Origin: Brachionus rotundiformis
Lineage: Eukaryota > Rotifera > Eurotatoria > Ploima > Brachionidae
DNA: 64,000 bases
NCBI GenBank assembly: GCA_016802295.1
Contig: JAESIW010000203.1
Location: 1,040,214 to 1,104,213, forward strand
Direction of reading: 5' to 3'
Position 1 is the stretch's first letter. Every line of letters begins with the position of its first letter. A model generated the notes under the pieces. That model was not told the origin of the DNA and searched no databases. It saw only the letters and a program-made list of their open reading frames with translations. Made by a program: the position numbers and the translations under genes. This document shows, in pieces, positions 20,983 to 31,830 of the stretch.

Positions 20983-21287
20983 GTTTAAATTAAAATATCC
21001 AACAGTACTTGATTCTAAATTTTAAAAGTTAAATATGGCTTTAATATTTATATCGTGTGCCAAAGTAATCGAAATAGCTCAATCGATCTACAAATGAGAG
21101 TTTTTAATCACTTGTTCATACTGCAGTCTCATTGATAAATCTAAAAAATGTTATATAATGCATTATGCTAGAGGAAGGTGTTTAAATCCTAATTTTTAGT
21201 TTAAGTTGGCAATAAAATCAAATAAAAAACATAAAATACTATACTATACTTAACACTATAATTGACTGTGATTTTAAAAATTAAACT
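20983..21287 (+). repeat. duplicate flanking the gap, right copy
   Basis: Direct copy of the left flank lacking a 66-base internal segment; starts immediately after the gap at GTTTAAATTAAAATATCC. Confidence 0.9.
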
Positions 21288-22007
21288 CAATAGTTAAGTA
21301 TTAGACAATTTTTATAAAATATTAAATAAAGTGATATGTTTTTTTTTCCTATTTTAGTGAACAACTTTCGAGCAAGTTGAAAAAAATATAAAAATATTTA
21401 AAAAAAAAGAATCGACTTTTAAAATAGTGTCTAAAAATAAATAAAAAAATTCAAACTTAGCCAACTTTTGCCAGTTTATTGACCCCTCATCTTCGCTTTC
21501 AAGCACTACTACTTATAAATTTATTTTAAAAAGTCTGGTTTAAAAGTAAATATTAAATTAAAATTTATTTAAAAAAACCTCATTATCTTTTAGTCCTAAA
21601 TCAAAACAAAAATATCTAAATAAAATATAAAAAAATATAAATAAAAAAATTACTAACCTCGCTAATCATTAAGATCTGATTAAATAACTGAACATTCTTT
21701 GAACATTTATTAATACTATTTTGTTTAAACAAAAAATCGAGCTAGAACATGTGCAAATTGTTTTTAAATAATTATTCAAATATTATTAAAATAAAACTTG
21801 CCTTCCTTGGCCGTGCATGGCTTATCATATTTTTTTTTCATGCTTATCGCTTTTGATATCGTATTTTTTTGAGTTTCTACAATTAGCTTGTAGTTTTTGA
21901 TATCATTGTATTCACGCATTGTTTGTATGGTGATTTTCCGCATCAGACATTTTTTTATTTATTTAATTTTAGTTTTAATTAAATAATTTTTTTTTCAAAA
22001 AAAAAGT

Positions 22008-22292
22008 AGGCCTACTGGGCCGCTTGCTAGGAAATAAACATGCAGTAATTGGTGATCCGACAATTGCCAATTTGAATATGAGATGCGGCTCCAAGGCGCA
22101 CTGGTCTATCTCAACCACTTGCAAACGCTTTGTCTGGATGTCTTGTGTGCGTCTAAATTGACGCTCGGCGGCTACGTAGTATCTGGATTATTGTCCAACG
22201 AGTCAACGATTATGTTCGCGTTTTTTCGCTTTTGCTCCCTATTGTCGTCTGTGATGTGACTTGTTTGTCCGGTGATTTTCCGCATCAGACAT
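22008..22292 (-). pseudogene. BMS1: BMS1-like N-terminal gene fragment, copy 1
   Basis: The reverse strand begins ATGTCTGATGCGGAAAATC and reads MSDAENHRTNKSHHRRQ, a stop, then GAKAKKREHN, and after a shift RQFRRTQDIQTKRLQVVEID and FKLAIVGSP. In BMS1, the ribosome-biogenesis GTPase of the 40S pathway, a basic start with GAKAKK, a RTQD..T...VPVVDR segment and the beginning of the GTPase P-loop occur in this order. It stops before the P-loop Lys. It shares its disabling stop with copy 2 at 31254, so both derive from one decayed ancestor. The assignment rests on motif order. Confidence 0.55.
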
Positions 22293-22510
22293 TTTTTTAT
22301 TTATTTAATTTTAGTTTTAATTAAATAATTTTTTTTTCAAAAAAATTAAACATGTTTGAGATAATTTTTATTTCAAAATCGAATGCAAAATTAAACACTT
22401 TGTTTGTTTTGCATTGAGTGGAAATATATATTTTGTCTTTTATTTCTAATTTTTCAATTCACTAGATAATACGCCTTGTTCTGTGAAATAAAATATAAAG
22501 TAATTTTATA

Positions 22511-23092
22511 ATTGAAATTGGCTTGGAGTTATTATTTGACAATATGTAAATTGTTTAAGTTCAAATTTGAAGTAAGTAATTTTAACGATATTAATAACTT
22601 CTTAGATAAGTATGGCCTATATGCATTCCAACATTGAATTCTAGATAGAATGTTATCTTTTGCTTATAAAACACTATATTTTCACAACTCTCCTGAAAAT
22701 CTAAGAGAAAAGTTAAAGAAGAATGACTCAAGAAATTTAAAATATAATTTAAGGAACAGTGAGAATCTGATAGAATCAACATCTAACTCAGTAAATGGTG
22801 AAAAAAATTTTGAATTTTTCTATTCACGACTTATAAATTGCTTTGTGATCAAGAGATCAATGTTGAAATTTACAACATTTAAGCATTCAATTTTTAATAA
22901 TATTAATCTAATTTTTTCAGATTTTGTAAAAAAATTCAAATATTTCAATGTTTTATTTTTTTAAATAATTATATAAACAATTAATTTTTAATTTGTAAAA
23001 CATATTTTATTTAAATAAATGGAGTGTTAATCGGTCTTTTTGACATGGGCACTAGCCTGTTGATTAACCTTGAAATTGAAATTGAATTGAAT
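22511..23092 (+). mobile_element. non-LTR retrotransposon 3' end inserted in the left block
   Basis: Contains the end of an RT ORF (YNLRNSENLIESTSNSVNG then FYSRLINCFV, a block typical of CR1/Jockey 3' ends), a short 3' UTR with GACATGGGCACTAGCCTG, and a terminal run of TTGAAATTGAAATTGAATTG repeats. The empty site is visible in the paralogous blocks (TAATTTTATAATTGATATTT at about 31040 and 34870, reverse strand), so the insertion post-dates the duplication. Confidence 0.75.
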
Positions 23093-23976
23093 TGATATTT
23101 TATAATTAAGATTTAGATAAACAATAATAAGTCATTGTAGAAGTAGTAGGAGTATTAAATAGAAGTGCGAAATGAACTTGTATTCTAGCTGAAGTATAGC
23201 GCTAAAGGATTTTGCAGCTTATATTAAATTTATGGCATAATTGATCAATTTCTGAGTTTTTTTTAAATTCAGGTACATTTAGGTGCCAAAAAAACTCAAT
23301 TTATCGGATTATTGATCTCGATCATATTCAAATAGTTTCACTTTCGAAAACAAAAGGATTTTTATTCCCAAATAAGTCATCTATATTAAGGAACTTAATT
23401 GAACACAAATGCATTTCTTGTGCAAAAATAACTATATAACTTTAAAATAACTTTAAAAAAAAATAAATTTAAATTATAAGGCCTTATTTAATGATTGTTC
23501 CAAAAAAATTTAAAATGTTTTTTATTTTTAATTAAAGCAAATTCAATTATCAATAATCTTTGGCTTTTTAGAACAATATTTTAATAGATCAAGTAAGTAG
23601 ATCGGCTTTACGCAATAACTAGTAAGTAGTTATTGATAGATCAGGTAGTTTACATCGTTTCTGGTTAAATTACTGGCGAAAGATTTTTTCATCAGGGTTT
23701 GGAACCTGCGGATCGGCAGAGTTATGGTGACAGATGTTTTTTGACTCCATATTCTAGAAATAAAAAACTTTTTGAAAATTTTTCTAATTTAAAAAATGAA
23801 ATGAATTTCTTTCAAAAGCAACTGCTATTTATACCTTTCTATATAGATTAATTTAACAAATATAGCTAATTTAGTAAAATCAAATGACTTGAGGCAAAAA
23901 ATCTTTAACGTTGGATTTTGTCACTTACTTTTCATATCCTCATCATTAAGATGCTATTTTTTTAAATTGGTACAAT

Positions 23977-24700
23977 TTATTCATTGTAAATTGGGCACAT
24001 GGTTCCTTTTTGGCAAGATGTTTTCTTCTTTTTGAGCTTTTTGTCCTCTTTGGTCAATATGCTCACTTTAACATACGGATCTACAAAAATAATTGATATA
24101 TCTAAGAAAATTAAAAAAAAATCTTCTAAAATATGAACCCGGAAGGGTTTTTCTATGAGAACCAAGGCCTTGCAATTTTCTGGCCTTAATAACCACTATG
24201 GTCAGACGCTCGGCAGTTGGCAAATAGGCAAGTGAAAACATTAGATCGCCAATATAATTTTCCTAATTAAGAAAAATTGCTCAATATTAATTAAATTCTA
24301 ATAAAGCTAATTTAAATTAATACCTCGCTAGGTCTGACAAATGGTTTTATTTCCTTGAGGAGTATTTTTTTCGTTCTCAATGTTTTGGTAGTTGAGCTTA
24401 AGGCCGAGCATGCCGAGGCATTCCTTTATGGTAACCTTGTCCACATCGTGCACAGAATTTTCCAGAGTCCAACTTGCTCATGTCCAAGCAGCCGAATTCG
24501 AACTGCCCATCGAAGACAGGATTAGAGCTGCGTTTGATAAACTTGGTCTGAAACGATGATTTATCCGGCATTAGTGCACATTTGCAGTAAAGGTCCGAGT
24601 TCGGTTTTGCATCTGTGAACTCAAAAGTACCAATCGATTCAACCACTTGTTTTCTTATATTAATATAGATTAAATTTTTTAATATAAGTACCAAAAGTAT
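23977..24700 (-). pseudogene. synaptotagmin-like C2A-C2B pseudogene fragment
   Basis: Reverse strand, in order: half of a first C2 domain (SDLYCKCALMPDKSSFQTKF, RSSNPVFDGQFEF); after a frameshift SVHDVDKVTIKECLGMLGL; after another shift LLKEIKPFVRPSE ending at a GTATTA donor; an intron; then YIGDLMFSLAYLPTAERLTI and VIKARKLQGLG, the start of a C2B domain; then DPYVKVSILTKEDKKLKKKK and MCPIYNE followed by a stop. This is the synaptotagmin plan (Ca2+/phospholipid-binding vesicle protein), including introns, so it is a duplicated rather than a processed copy. It has at least two frameshifts, a premature stop and no N- or C-terminal parts. Confidence 0.75.
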
Positions 24701-24739
24701 TTATTTTTTTCGTTTTTAACGGGTAATCGAAAATGTTTG

Positions 24740-24800
24740 GCAGAGTTATAACGGCGTCTTTCCTTAAGAAGCAAGAAGGACATTCATCAAATTGGAAAAG
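24740..24800. repeat. GC-richer dispersed repeat piece
   Basis: GGCAGAGTTATAACGGCGTC followed by TTTCCTTAAGAAG is an inverted near-copy of 45880-45915. Related CATAACTCTGCC motifs occur at the edges of the inverted blocks (about 23717 and 34212). Confidence 0.55.
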
Positions 24801-24881
24801 TCCAACTTGATTACCTTAATCTTGCCTAGTCATTCAGTTGAAGTCAATATTTGAGCTAATAATAAGCAATTATATAATAAC

Positions 24882-25105
24882 TTTGGAATAAAAGGCTCCA
24901 AAGAGCCGAGGAACTTGGTATAGTTCCACTAAATGACCATTTTCTGGCTAAATAATTCCAATTATGCCCATTTTTGAGCATTTTAAATAAAAGTAAATTT
25001 TTATTTTGGAATAAAAGGCTCCTAAGAACCCAGGAACTTGGTAAAGTTCCACTAAATGACCATTTTCTGGCTAAATAATTCCAATTGTGCCCAAATTTTA
25101 GCTTA
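24882..25105 (+). repeat. two direct tandem units, period 123 bp
   Basis: Each unit holds GGAATAAAAGGCTCC, GGAACTTGGTA and CTAAATGACCATTTTCTGGC followed by TAAATAATTCCAATT. The copies differ at a handful of positions. The unit is not seen elsewhere in the window. Confidence 0.9.
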
Positions 25106-25467
25106 TTAATAAAAATTTTGTTTTATTTTGAAAAAGTTTATAACATTAGCCAATAATTTATTAACTAATGTATCTGTTACACAATGATATGTTGAATTGA
25201 AAGTATTTTCAAATATGCTAATATTTGCTTCTCCTGTGTTTGGATATATATTAATATTTGAGATTCCAATCGAACGGTTAGTTGCATTAAAATCTTTCGC
25301 CAGTAATTTGATAGTAATATTTAGTTTTATAAAGTTTTATAACTTAAAAAAAAAAGAAATATATTTACTAAATTATACAAGAAGATAATCATTTTGACCA
25401 GGAAAACCTCATTTACCCCTCAACTCCACATAACAGTAACAGTATATCTTACACTACGGTTTCGGAA

Positions 25468-27390
25468 ATGAGTAAGCGACCTCGTAAGAATACGTCGCCT
25501 GATAACAGCCCAGCTAATTTAGTTGGACTTGATAATTCAACAATCTGGAATAGAATTTTGATTCTAGAATCAACTATACTTTCAAAGGATAAAATAATTG
25601 GTGACTTAGTATCAGTACTGAAACAAGCTAAAGAAATCAAAAAATTAGAACAGTTTAAAGATGTTTATATTAACCCGGATTTAACAGAAGCGGAACGTAT
25701 ACTAAACAAACAACTTCGAGACTCTCATCGTATGCTAAATCAAAATCAGATAACAAGTTCTACAAATTTTCGTTTTGGTATTCGGGGACATAGTTTTCGG
25801 AAGTTTGAAATCGAACCAAGTGGCTCCACTCGTGGAGTTACATGCCGCAACTGACTAAATTCATTTAATAATACAGAAAGTAACGTAAAATATAGAACCA
25901 GCTTAGAAAACAAAAGATTGCCAATTATTCAAGATTCTAATCTCCATGAACCAAATTATACAATTGAAAGTAATGCAGTTATGAAGAATATCTTAAATAT
26001 AAACTCTTTAAAATGTTGGTATACAAATGCAACTTCACTTGGTAACAAATTTGAAGAACTCGAAATTTTAGTCAAAACCGCTAGCATTGATATTATTTTT
26101 ATTACAGAAACATGGTTTCCATTAGACTATTGTCGGAAACTAGACGGCTTCGATTCGTTTTCACTTGGTCGTAGTGAGAGGATAGGAGGTGTGTGATAGC
26201 AGTATTGAACAAATATGGTGCATCATTGTAATATCCAATCAAGTAATCTTAGTGGGATGTATTTATAGGCCAAATTCTAGTATAAACGATTTAAAAATTG
26301 TATCAAGCATTTAAAGGTCTTATGAATTGATGAAAAATTTGAATTAAAGTGGCGTGATAATCTGCGGTGATTTCAACTGTCCAAAAATAAATTGGAATCA
26401 TGGTGAGTTTACCTCTTGTGAACTTAGTGAAAATTCCTTTGAATCGATGCTAATCAATTCTCTAGATGACTGTTTTATTCACCAAAACGTTTTTGAACCA
26501 ACATTTCAAGACGCCCAGAGTGTTCAGAAAAGTATATTAGATCTTATTCTTATTATTACCGATTCGAAGGATCGAATTTTTAACATTGATCATGACCCAC
26601 CATTAGGTGCAAGTAACAAAGGTCATCTTACACTTTCTTGGTGCTATGACCTCAAGTCAATTAGTACTCCAAATCATACAGATTTTCGAGTCTCAAAATA
26701 CAATTATTCAAGAGGAGACTATAATTCAATGTCTGGGTTATTACATAAAATAAATTGGACACATTTATTTAAGGATCTTAGTGTCGATCAAATGTACGAA
26801 AAATTCTTAGAAACGTTTGAATTTTTATGTGACAAATTTATTCCTCGGTTAAGATGTTTTAAAAAGAATCAACGATGGATGAATCAAGATCTAAAGATTT
26901 TAATTCGTAAAAAATATTCAGCTTGGAAAGCTCTTTTAGTGAGTGGTATGAAAACAGATAAAAGAATGAAATATAATGCTTTCAGTAAGGAATGTCGAAA
27001 AGCCATTCGAAATGCTTTAATCAAATATGAAACCAAATAAGCAAAAAACTCTAAGGCGAATCCGAAAATGATATATAAATACATAAACAGTAAAAAATCA
27101 ATCAAGGAATCAATTAAAGCTTTAAATATTGATAATCAAACGGTAATTAATCCATGTGAAATAGCGAGTGAATTAAATAAGTATTTTCAATCAGTTTCTT
27201 GTTCTGATTTGTCGAGTCCAACTGTGTTTCTTGATCTTGTAAGGGAAGAAAAAATCATTAAAAAGCTTGAGAACTTGGACCCAAATAAAGCGATTGGACC
27301 AAACAGAGTCCATTGATATGTGTTAAAGAGTGCGTCCGTGGCTTTCTCAATTCCGATAATAATTATTTTTAGAAATTCGTATCAAACGGG
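25468..27390 (+). mobile_element. non-LTR retrotransposon, 5' two-thirds (endonuclease plus start of RT)
   Basis: Frame 25468-26196 has one stop at 25852. Its first part includes a coiled-coil-like segment (PDLTEAERILNKQLRDSHR) resembling LINE ORF1-type regions. The second part (WYTNATSLGNKFEEL, IFITETWF) is the start of an apurinic-like endonuclease. After a frameshift, 26354-27040 continues it: IICGDFNCPKINW, SILDLILIITD, GASNKGHLTL. Then come the RT linker (LENLDPNKAIGPNRVH) and the first RT block (YVLKSASVAFSIP, IIIFRNSYQTG). The homology ends abruptly near 27390, so the RT core and 3' end are missing. APE-type, CR1/Jockey-like. Dead: three stops and one or more shifts. Confidence 0.85.
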
Positions 27391-27974
27391 ATATTAAAGA
27401 CATTATAGTATACTTTGGTATACTATACTCACTCCAATCGATTTTAGAAAAAAAGAAAAATTTATAAAAAATACGCTTTTTTTGAATTTTTTGGCTCTCC
27501 ATGAAGTAATTTAAATGGCGATTGTTTTTCAAAAACGATTTTTTTACTTTAAAATAAAATTAAAAACAAGTCATAAGAATTTTCTTATTAAGAAAACATG
27601 TTTAAGTGAGATCAAACGACTTGAAAAATTTAAAAATTAAAGTTAATTAGTTGATTTTAATAATTCTTTAATATCTAATTTTTTATCAAATCTTTTAAAA
27701 AAAGCAAATCTTACCTTGGAGTAAATCTGTAAAAAATTCGAAAGGTTCTAAGATGTTAATCAAATCAGCTAATTTGGTTAAATCTTGAAGTTTTAGCATT
27801 AAATTATCCTCGTCGATTGATGATTAGCCGAAATCTAAATCTTCTAATTTTATTTTGAGATAAAGAATGGCTCTTAAAGTTTTTTACAGTACACTGATTT
27901 TAACGTGAACTTAAGTGGGGGAGTTATCTTAGTAAGGGCTGAAAAGTCAGCGATGGGCCTTACTTTGGAGCCAG
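27391..27974. other. intergenic sequence after truncated LINE
   Basis: AT-rich; includes a TAGTATACTTTGGTATACTA palindrome-like string at about 27407. No gene supported. Confidence 0.5.
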
Positions 27975-28240
27975 GTCTGGTCCAAATTATAATCTGTAAT
28001 TATAATTTTTTGAATTTTTTTACAAAATCTGAAAAAATTAGATTAATATTATTAAAAATTGAATGCTTTAATGTTGTAAATTTCAACATTGATCTCTTGA
28101 TCACAAAGCAATTTATAAGTCGTGAATAGAAAAATTTAAAAGTTTTTTCACCATTTACTGAGTTAGATGTTGGTTCTATCAGATTCTCACTATTCCTTAA
28201 ATTATATAAAAAATATATAATTATAAAAAGTCGCACCTGC
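27975..28240 (-). mobile_element. non-LTR retrotransposon 3' fragment
   Basis: Reverse-strand copy of the RT tail seen at 22740-22960 (YNLRNSENLIEPTSNSVNG, FYSRLINCFVIKRS), around 90% similar by eye. It lacks the repeat tail. Confidence 0.75.
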
Positions 28241-29867
28241 CCTGCTTAATTTTAGTATCGTGATTAAAGTGAATTGTTTTGATTTTTTATTTTAATACCT
28301 AGTAGGAAAAAATTCAAAAGGCTGAAAGCTAAAATTAATATGCTATTTTTAAATAAAAAGAATTTTTTTAAAAAAAAGTCCGGACTTGGACTTGGCTTGA
28401 GACTTTGGGCTTTTAAACAACTTTGGCTTAAAATGTTAAAATTATTTATTTGCCTTTTTTTAAAATCACTTTAAGAAACATTTAAATGCTTTATGGAACA
28501 ATTGTTAAATCCAGAATAATAATTTAAATTTAATTTATTTTTTTGTAATAAAATTTTACAATAAATAAATTAAATTAAATTGAAAAAAATGAATAGCACA
28601 ATTAATATTTGAGAATTTAGTTTAACTCATTATTTATTTAGAATTTAATGCCAAATTAAGAATCATTTTTTAACACGATTAAGCCTTTCGAAGCCGAGAT
28701 TCCGTTCGAGCTACAAATAGAGAAGAGTGTTGAGACAAACAAAATTGTCGACATTCACAGCCTCCTAATCAAACAAGTACACTCTTAGCTAATTTGTTTG
28801 TTAACTTCTAACTCTAGGTAATTGACATTTAAATAAAAACCTAACGTCAAAAATACAAAAAACAACATAAAAATTTTTTTGAATTTAAAATTTTAATAAA
28901 TTATTTTTAAAAAAAATCAATTTATTTCCCAATCTAATGCTTTAAATGCTTTAAATAATGGCGTTTTTGTAAATTTTTGTCAACTAGCTATTGATTGTCA
29001 AATTAAATTTGGCTTATATTTTTTCAGGAGCTTTTTTATTTTTTACCAGTACCTAATTTTTTTTTGAATCGAAGATAAAAAAAGTAGCTTAAAAAAATTG
29101 GCAAAGAAAAAATTTTGCTCATTTTCATTTTGTTCAATCTTGCTCAAAATTAAAAGAGAAAACTTAAAAAATGACAATTAGTGACAAGTAAAAAAATGAC
29201 AAGTTACAATTCTAATTTTTAAAATATTTAAAATACTTTTTTAAAAATTAAAAATGTTAATTTAGTAGAATTTAGATAAATTTAAAAAAACATTTCTTGT
29301 CCTTATTAAATTTTATAATTTAGTTGATAAATATTTTATTAATTAATTTTTTAAAATTTAAATTACTTTTAGCATATTTGATAATTTAAAATAATTAAAT
29401 TACCTCTAAAAGTTCAGAACAAAAAAAAAATATCTATTTAGGTTGCTGTAATCTTAAAATTAAACTTCGAAGCTCAGCAAATATTTTAACTTTACAAATT
29501 AATAAAAAAGTTGACAATAAAATTCTTTTTTTTTCTCAGAAATTATTAACTTAAGAAAATTTGCTTTAATTTTAAACACTTTAACAAATTATTTAACTCA
29601 TTAATCAAAAATTAAGAAAAAAAAAATGCAAATTCAATTGAATTTTAGAAAATCTTAAATATCAGTATCACAAAGATACTTTAGATCACAGGGATCATTT
29701 CTATTATTATCAAAACAAATTAAATTATACAAAAAAAAATTGAGCAAAACAGTCTCCAAAAAGCCATTCGCTACACCAGCTGCCATCTTCGTTATCAAAC
29801 ACTAATATATAAAGTTTACGTCGAGCTTGACCATTTCGCAAGAGCTTAGGGTTTGATGTTACAGTGA
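28241..29867. other. gene-poor AT-rich stretch
   Basis: Mostly simple AT-rich DNA. One compact open stretch at about 28679-28787 on the + strand (IKPFEAEIPFELQIEKS then HSLLIKQVHS, stop) has coding-like composition and could be a captured exon fragment; unassigned. Another GC-richer patch lies near 29760-29860. Confidence 0.4.
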
Positions 29868-30215
29868 ATGATGATAGTAAGGGGGACTATAAAACAGGTG
29901 ATGAATGTACTGGAATTGATAAAAACAAGTCTTGAAGGGAGCGAGGACATGAATACTAAAGTGGAAGACGGTTTAAGTAATGAAGAAGATGGAAATGAAA
30001 AAAGGAATGATAGACCGAAGAGGATTAGGCGTAAACCTGATTTCTTGGGAAAACCGGTTTCACATGGATAAATGGGAATATTGAGATCATTAAAATTTAT
30101 TTAATCAAATTTTATAAATAATAATCTATATACTCATATTTTTTGATCTAATTAATTAAATGTGATTTGAATCCAGTATGGTTCAAAATTAAGCAAGGAG
30201 AAGATGAAGATGAAG
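29868..30215 (+). mobile_element. 3' end of an LTR-retrotransposon pol and polypurine tract
   Basis: A 67-codon frame to 30071 ends in an acidic/basic tail (EKRNDRPKRIRRKPDFLG) like the C-terminal or linker region of retrotransposon polyproteins. At 30190-30215 a purine-rich tract (AAGCAAGGAGAAGATGAAGA...) abuts the TGTCGTG start of the LTR candidate, exactly where a polypurine tract for plus-strand priming belongs. Upstream domains are absent. Confidence 0.5.
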
Positions 30216-30360
30216 TGTCGTGATACAAGATCAACAACAACATGGAACTTACATCAGCAACATCTTACTTACATTATTAAACAACTAATGTAACATCAAA
30301 CAACAAACAACTGGCAATCCTATGGTAGTTGTTTGTAGTTTTATAAGTTTGCACACGACA
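30216..30360 (+). repeat. candidate short LTR (145 bp)
   Basis: Starts TGTCGTGATAC and ends GCACACGACA, so it has TG...CA ends within a longer inverted terminal match (TGTCGTG/CACGACA). It is preceded directly by the polypurine tract. No second LTR was found in the window. Unusually short for an LTR. Confidence 0.5.
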
Positions 30361-30679
30361 CTATATTTGATTTATTTATAAAATATCTACCAACTAATGA
30401 AAGAAAAAATTTATTTTATTATATTTTTTTCTTTTCTTTTTTTTTTTATTTATTCTCTAATTAATGTGGTTATTTAGAGTGGCCACTTTCATTTAATTGT
30501 TTAGAATAAATCTCATTAAATATAATCGTTTAATAAGCATTTTAATACCATACTAGTAGTTATTTCACTTAGCACAAGCAATAGGCCAGAAAATCTAATT
30601 GTCAAACAGTTGAATGTTTTTTTATTTTTATTTGAAGGAACTTTAGAAATACCATTTGCTCTTATCTGGTTGTTAATTT

Positions 30680-31560
30680 GTCTAAAGTTATATAGTTATT
30701 TTTGCACAAGAAATGCATTTGTGTTCAGTTAAGTTCCTTAATATAGATGACTTATTTGGGAATAAAAATCCTTTTGTTTTCGAAAGTAAAACTATTTGAA
30801 TATGATCGAGATCAATAATCAGATAATAAATTGAATGTTTTTGGCACCCAAATGTACCTGAATTTTAAAAAAAGCTCAAAAATTGATCAATTATGCCATA
30901 AATTTAATATAAGCTGCAAAATCTTCTAGCGCTAAACTTGAGCTAGAATACAAGTTCATTTCGCACTTCTTTTTAATACTCCTACTACTACTACAATGAC
31001 TCATTATTGTTTATCTAAATGTTTATTATAAAATATCAATTATAAAATTATTTTATATTTTATTTCACAGAACCAGCCGTATTATCTAGTGAATTGAGAA
31101 ATTAGAAATAAAAGACAAAATATGTATTTCCACTCAATGCAAAACAAACAAAGTGTTTAATTTTGCATTCGAATTTGAAATAAAAATTATCATGTTTAAT
31201 TTTTTTGAAAAAAAAAATTATTTAATTAAAACTAAAATTAAATAAATAAAAAAATGTCTGATGCCGAAAATCACCGGACAAACAAGTCACATCACAGACG
31301 ACAATAGGGAGCAAAAGCGAAAAAACGCGAACATAATCGAGACGCGTTGGACAATAATCCAGATACTACGTAGCCGCCGAGCGTCAATTTAGACGCACAC
31401 AAGACATCCAGACAAAGCGTTTGCAAGTGGTTGAGATAGACCAGTGCGCCTTGGAGCCGCAGCTCATATTCAAATTGGCCATTGTCGGATCACCAATAAC
31501 TGCATGTTTATTTCCTAGCAAGCGGTCCAGTAGGCCTACTTGAGCTAGAATCCCAGAAGG
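30680..31560 (+). repeat. third, partial copy of the composite block
   Basis: Direct repeat of part of 34500-35110 (for example GCACAAGAAATGCATTTGTG, TTTGGGAATAAAAATCCTTT) and inverted relative to 22360-23480. It continues into the BMS1-like fragment, which the right block lacks. Confidence 0.85.
31254..31545 (+). pseudogene. BMS1: BMS1-like N-terminal gene fragment, copy 2
   Basis: ATG immediately after the repeated module. Reads MSDAENHRTNKSHHRRQ, stop, GAKAKKREHN, then in another frame AAERQFRRTQDIQTKRLQVV and IFKLAIVGSP. Same plan and same first stop as copy 1, with a few base differences. The 3' break falls at AGTAGGCCTACT in both copies. Confidence 0.55.
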
Positions 31561-31830
31561 AAAGCGAGACTTAGACTGAGCCGCAGAAGAAGAGACGCTA
31601 CAACAGAGAGTTGCTGATGAGCCTGAAGGACTCGGAATTGAGCAAGCAAATATCGGAGCATTTGAAGGAGCTGGACTTGTCAAAGACCTGCTATATGTAT
31701 ATGGATATGCTGATTTTGTCAAAAAGGTGATCATGGTTACATTGGAGAAGAGTCACACCTGGCGTACTCTGCTCGGACAGTTTTTCTACATTGCTCTCAA
31801 AGATAGGAAACTCGATTAGACTCGATTCGT
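31546..31830 (+). pseudogene. unidentified coding-like segment joined to the BMS1 fragment
   Basis: GC-richer than the flanks. One frame reads KKRRYNRELLMSLKDSELS and ISEHLKELDLSKTCYMY; another reads FVKKVIMVTLEKSHTW and LLGQFFYIALKDRKLD before a stop. Both are well-formed protein-like stretches broken by stops, suggesting a second captured, frameshifted gene piece. YNRELLM fits the loose eIF4E-binding consensus YxxxxL-hydrophobic, but this alone proves nothing. Not present in the left block. Confidence 0.4.

Larger units (their letters stand above)
21466..23740 (-). repeat. left block of a large composite inverted repeat
   Basis: Reverse-complement counterpart of 34206-35577, from GCCAGTTTATTGACCCC at its left edge to GGATCGGCAGAGTTATG near its right edge. 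Compared with the right block it carries two extra pieces: a BMS1-like fragment plus a second copy of the short module (about 22005-22350), and a non-LTR 3' end (22511-23092). Part is also shared with 30680-31560. The repeated module contains TTTAATTAAAACTAAAATTA and ends at an ATG. Confidence 0.85.

Noticed and set aside
20407..20988. ORF spanning the gap
   Set aside because: Consists of undetermined bases.
31384..31734. 116-codon reverse-strand ORF across the BMS1 fragment and the next segment
   Set aside because: Spans the junction of two unrelated captured pieces that read on the + strand; Ser/Pro-rich antisense frame without a domain.
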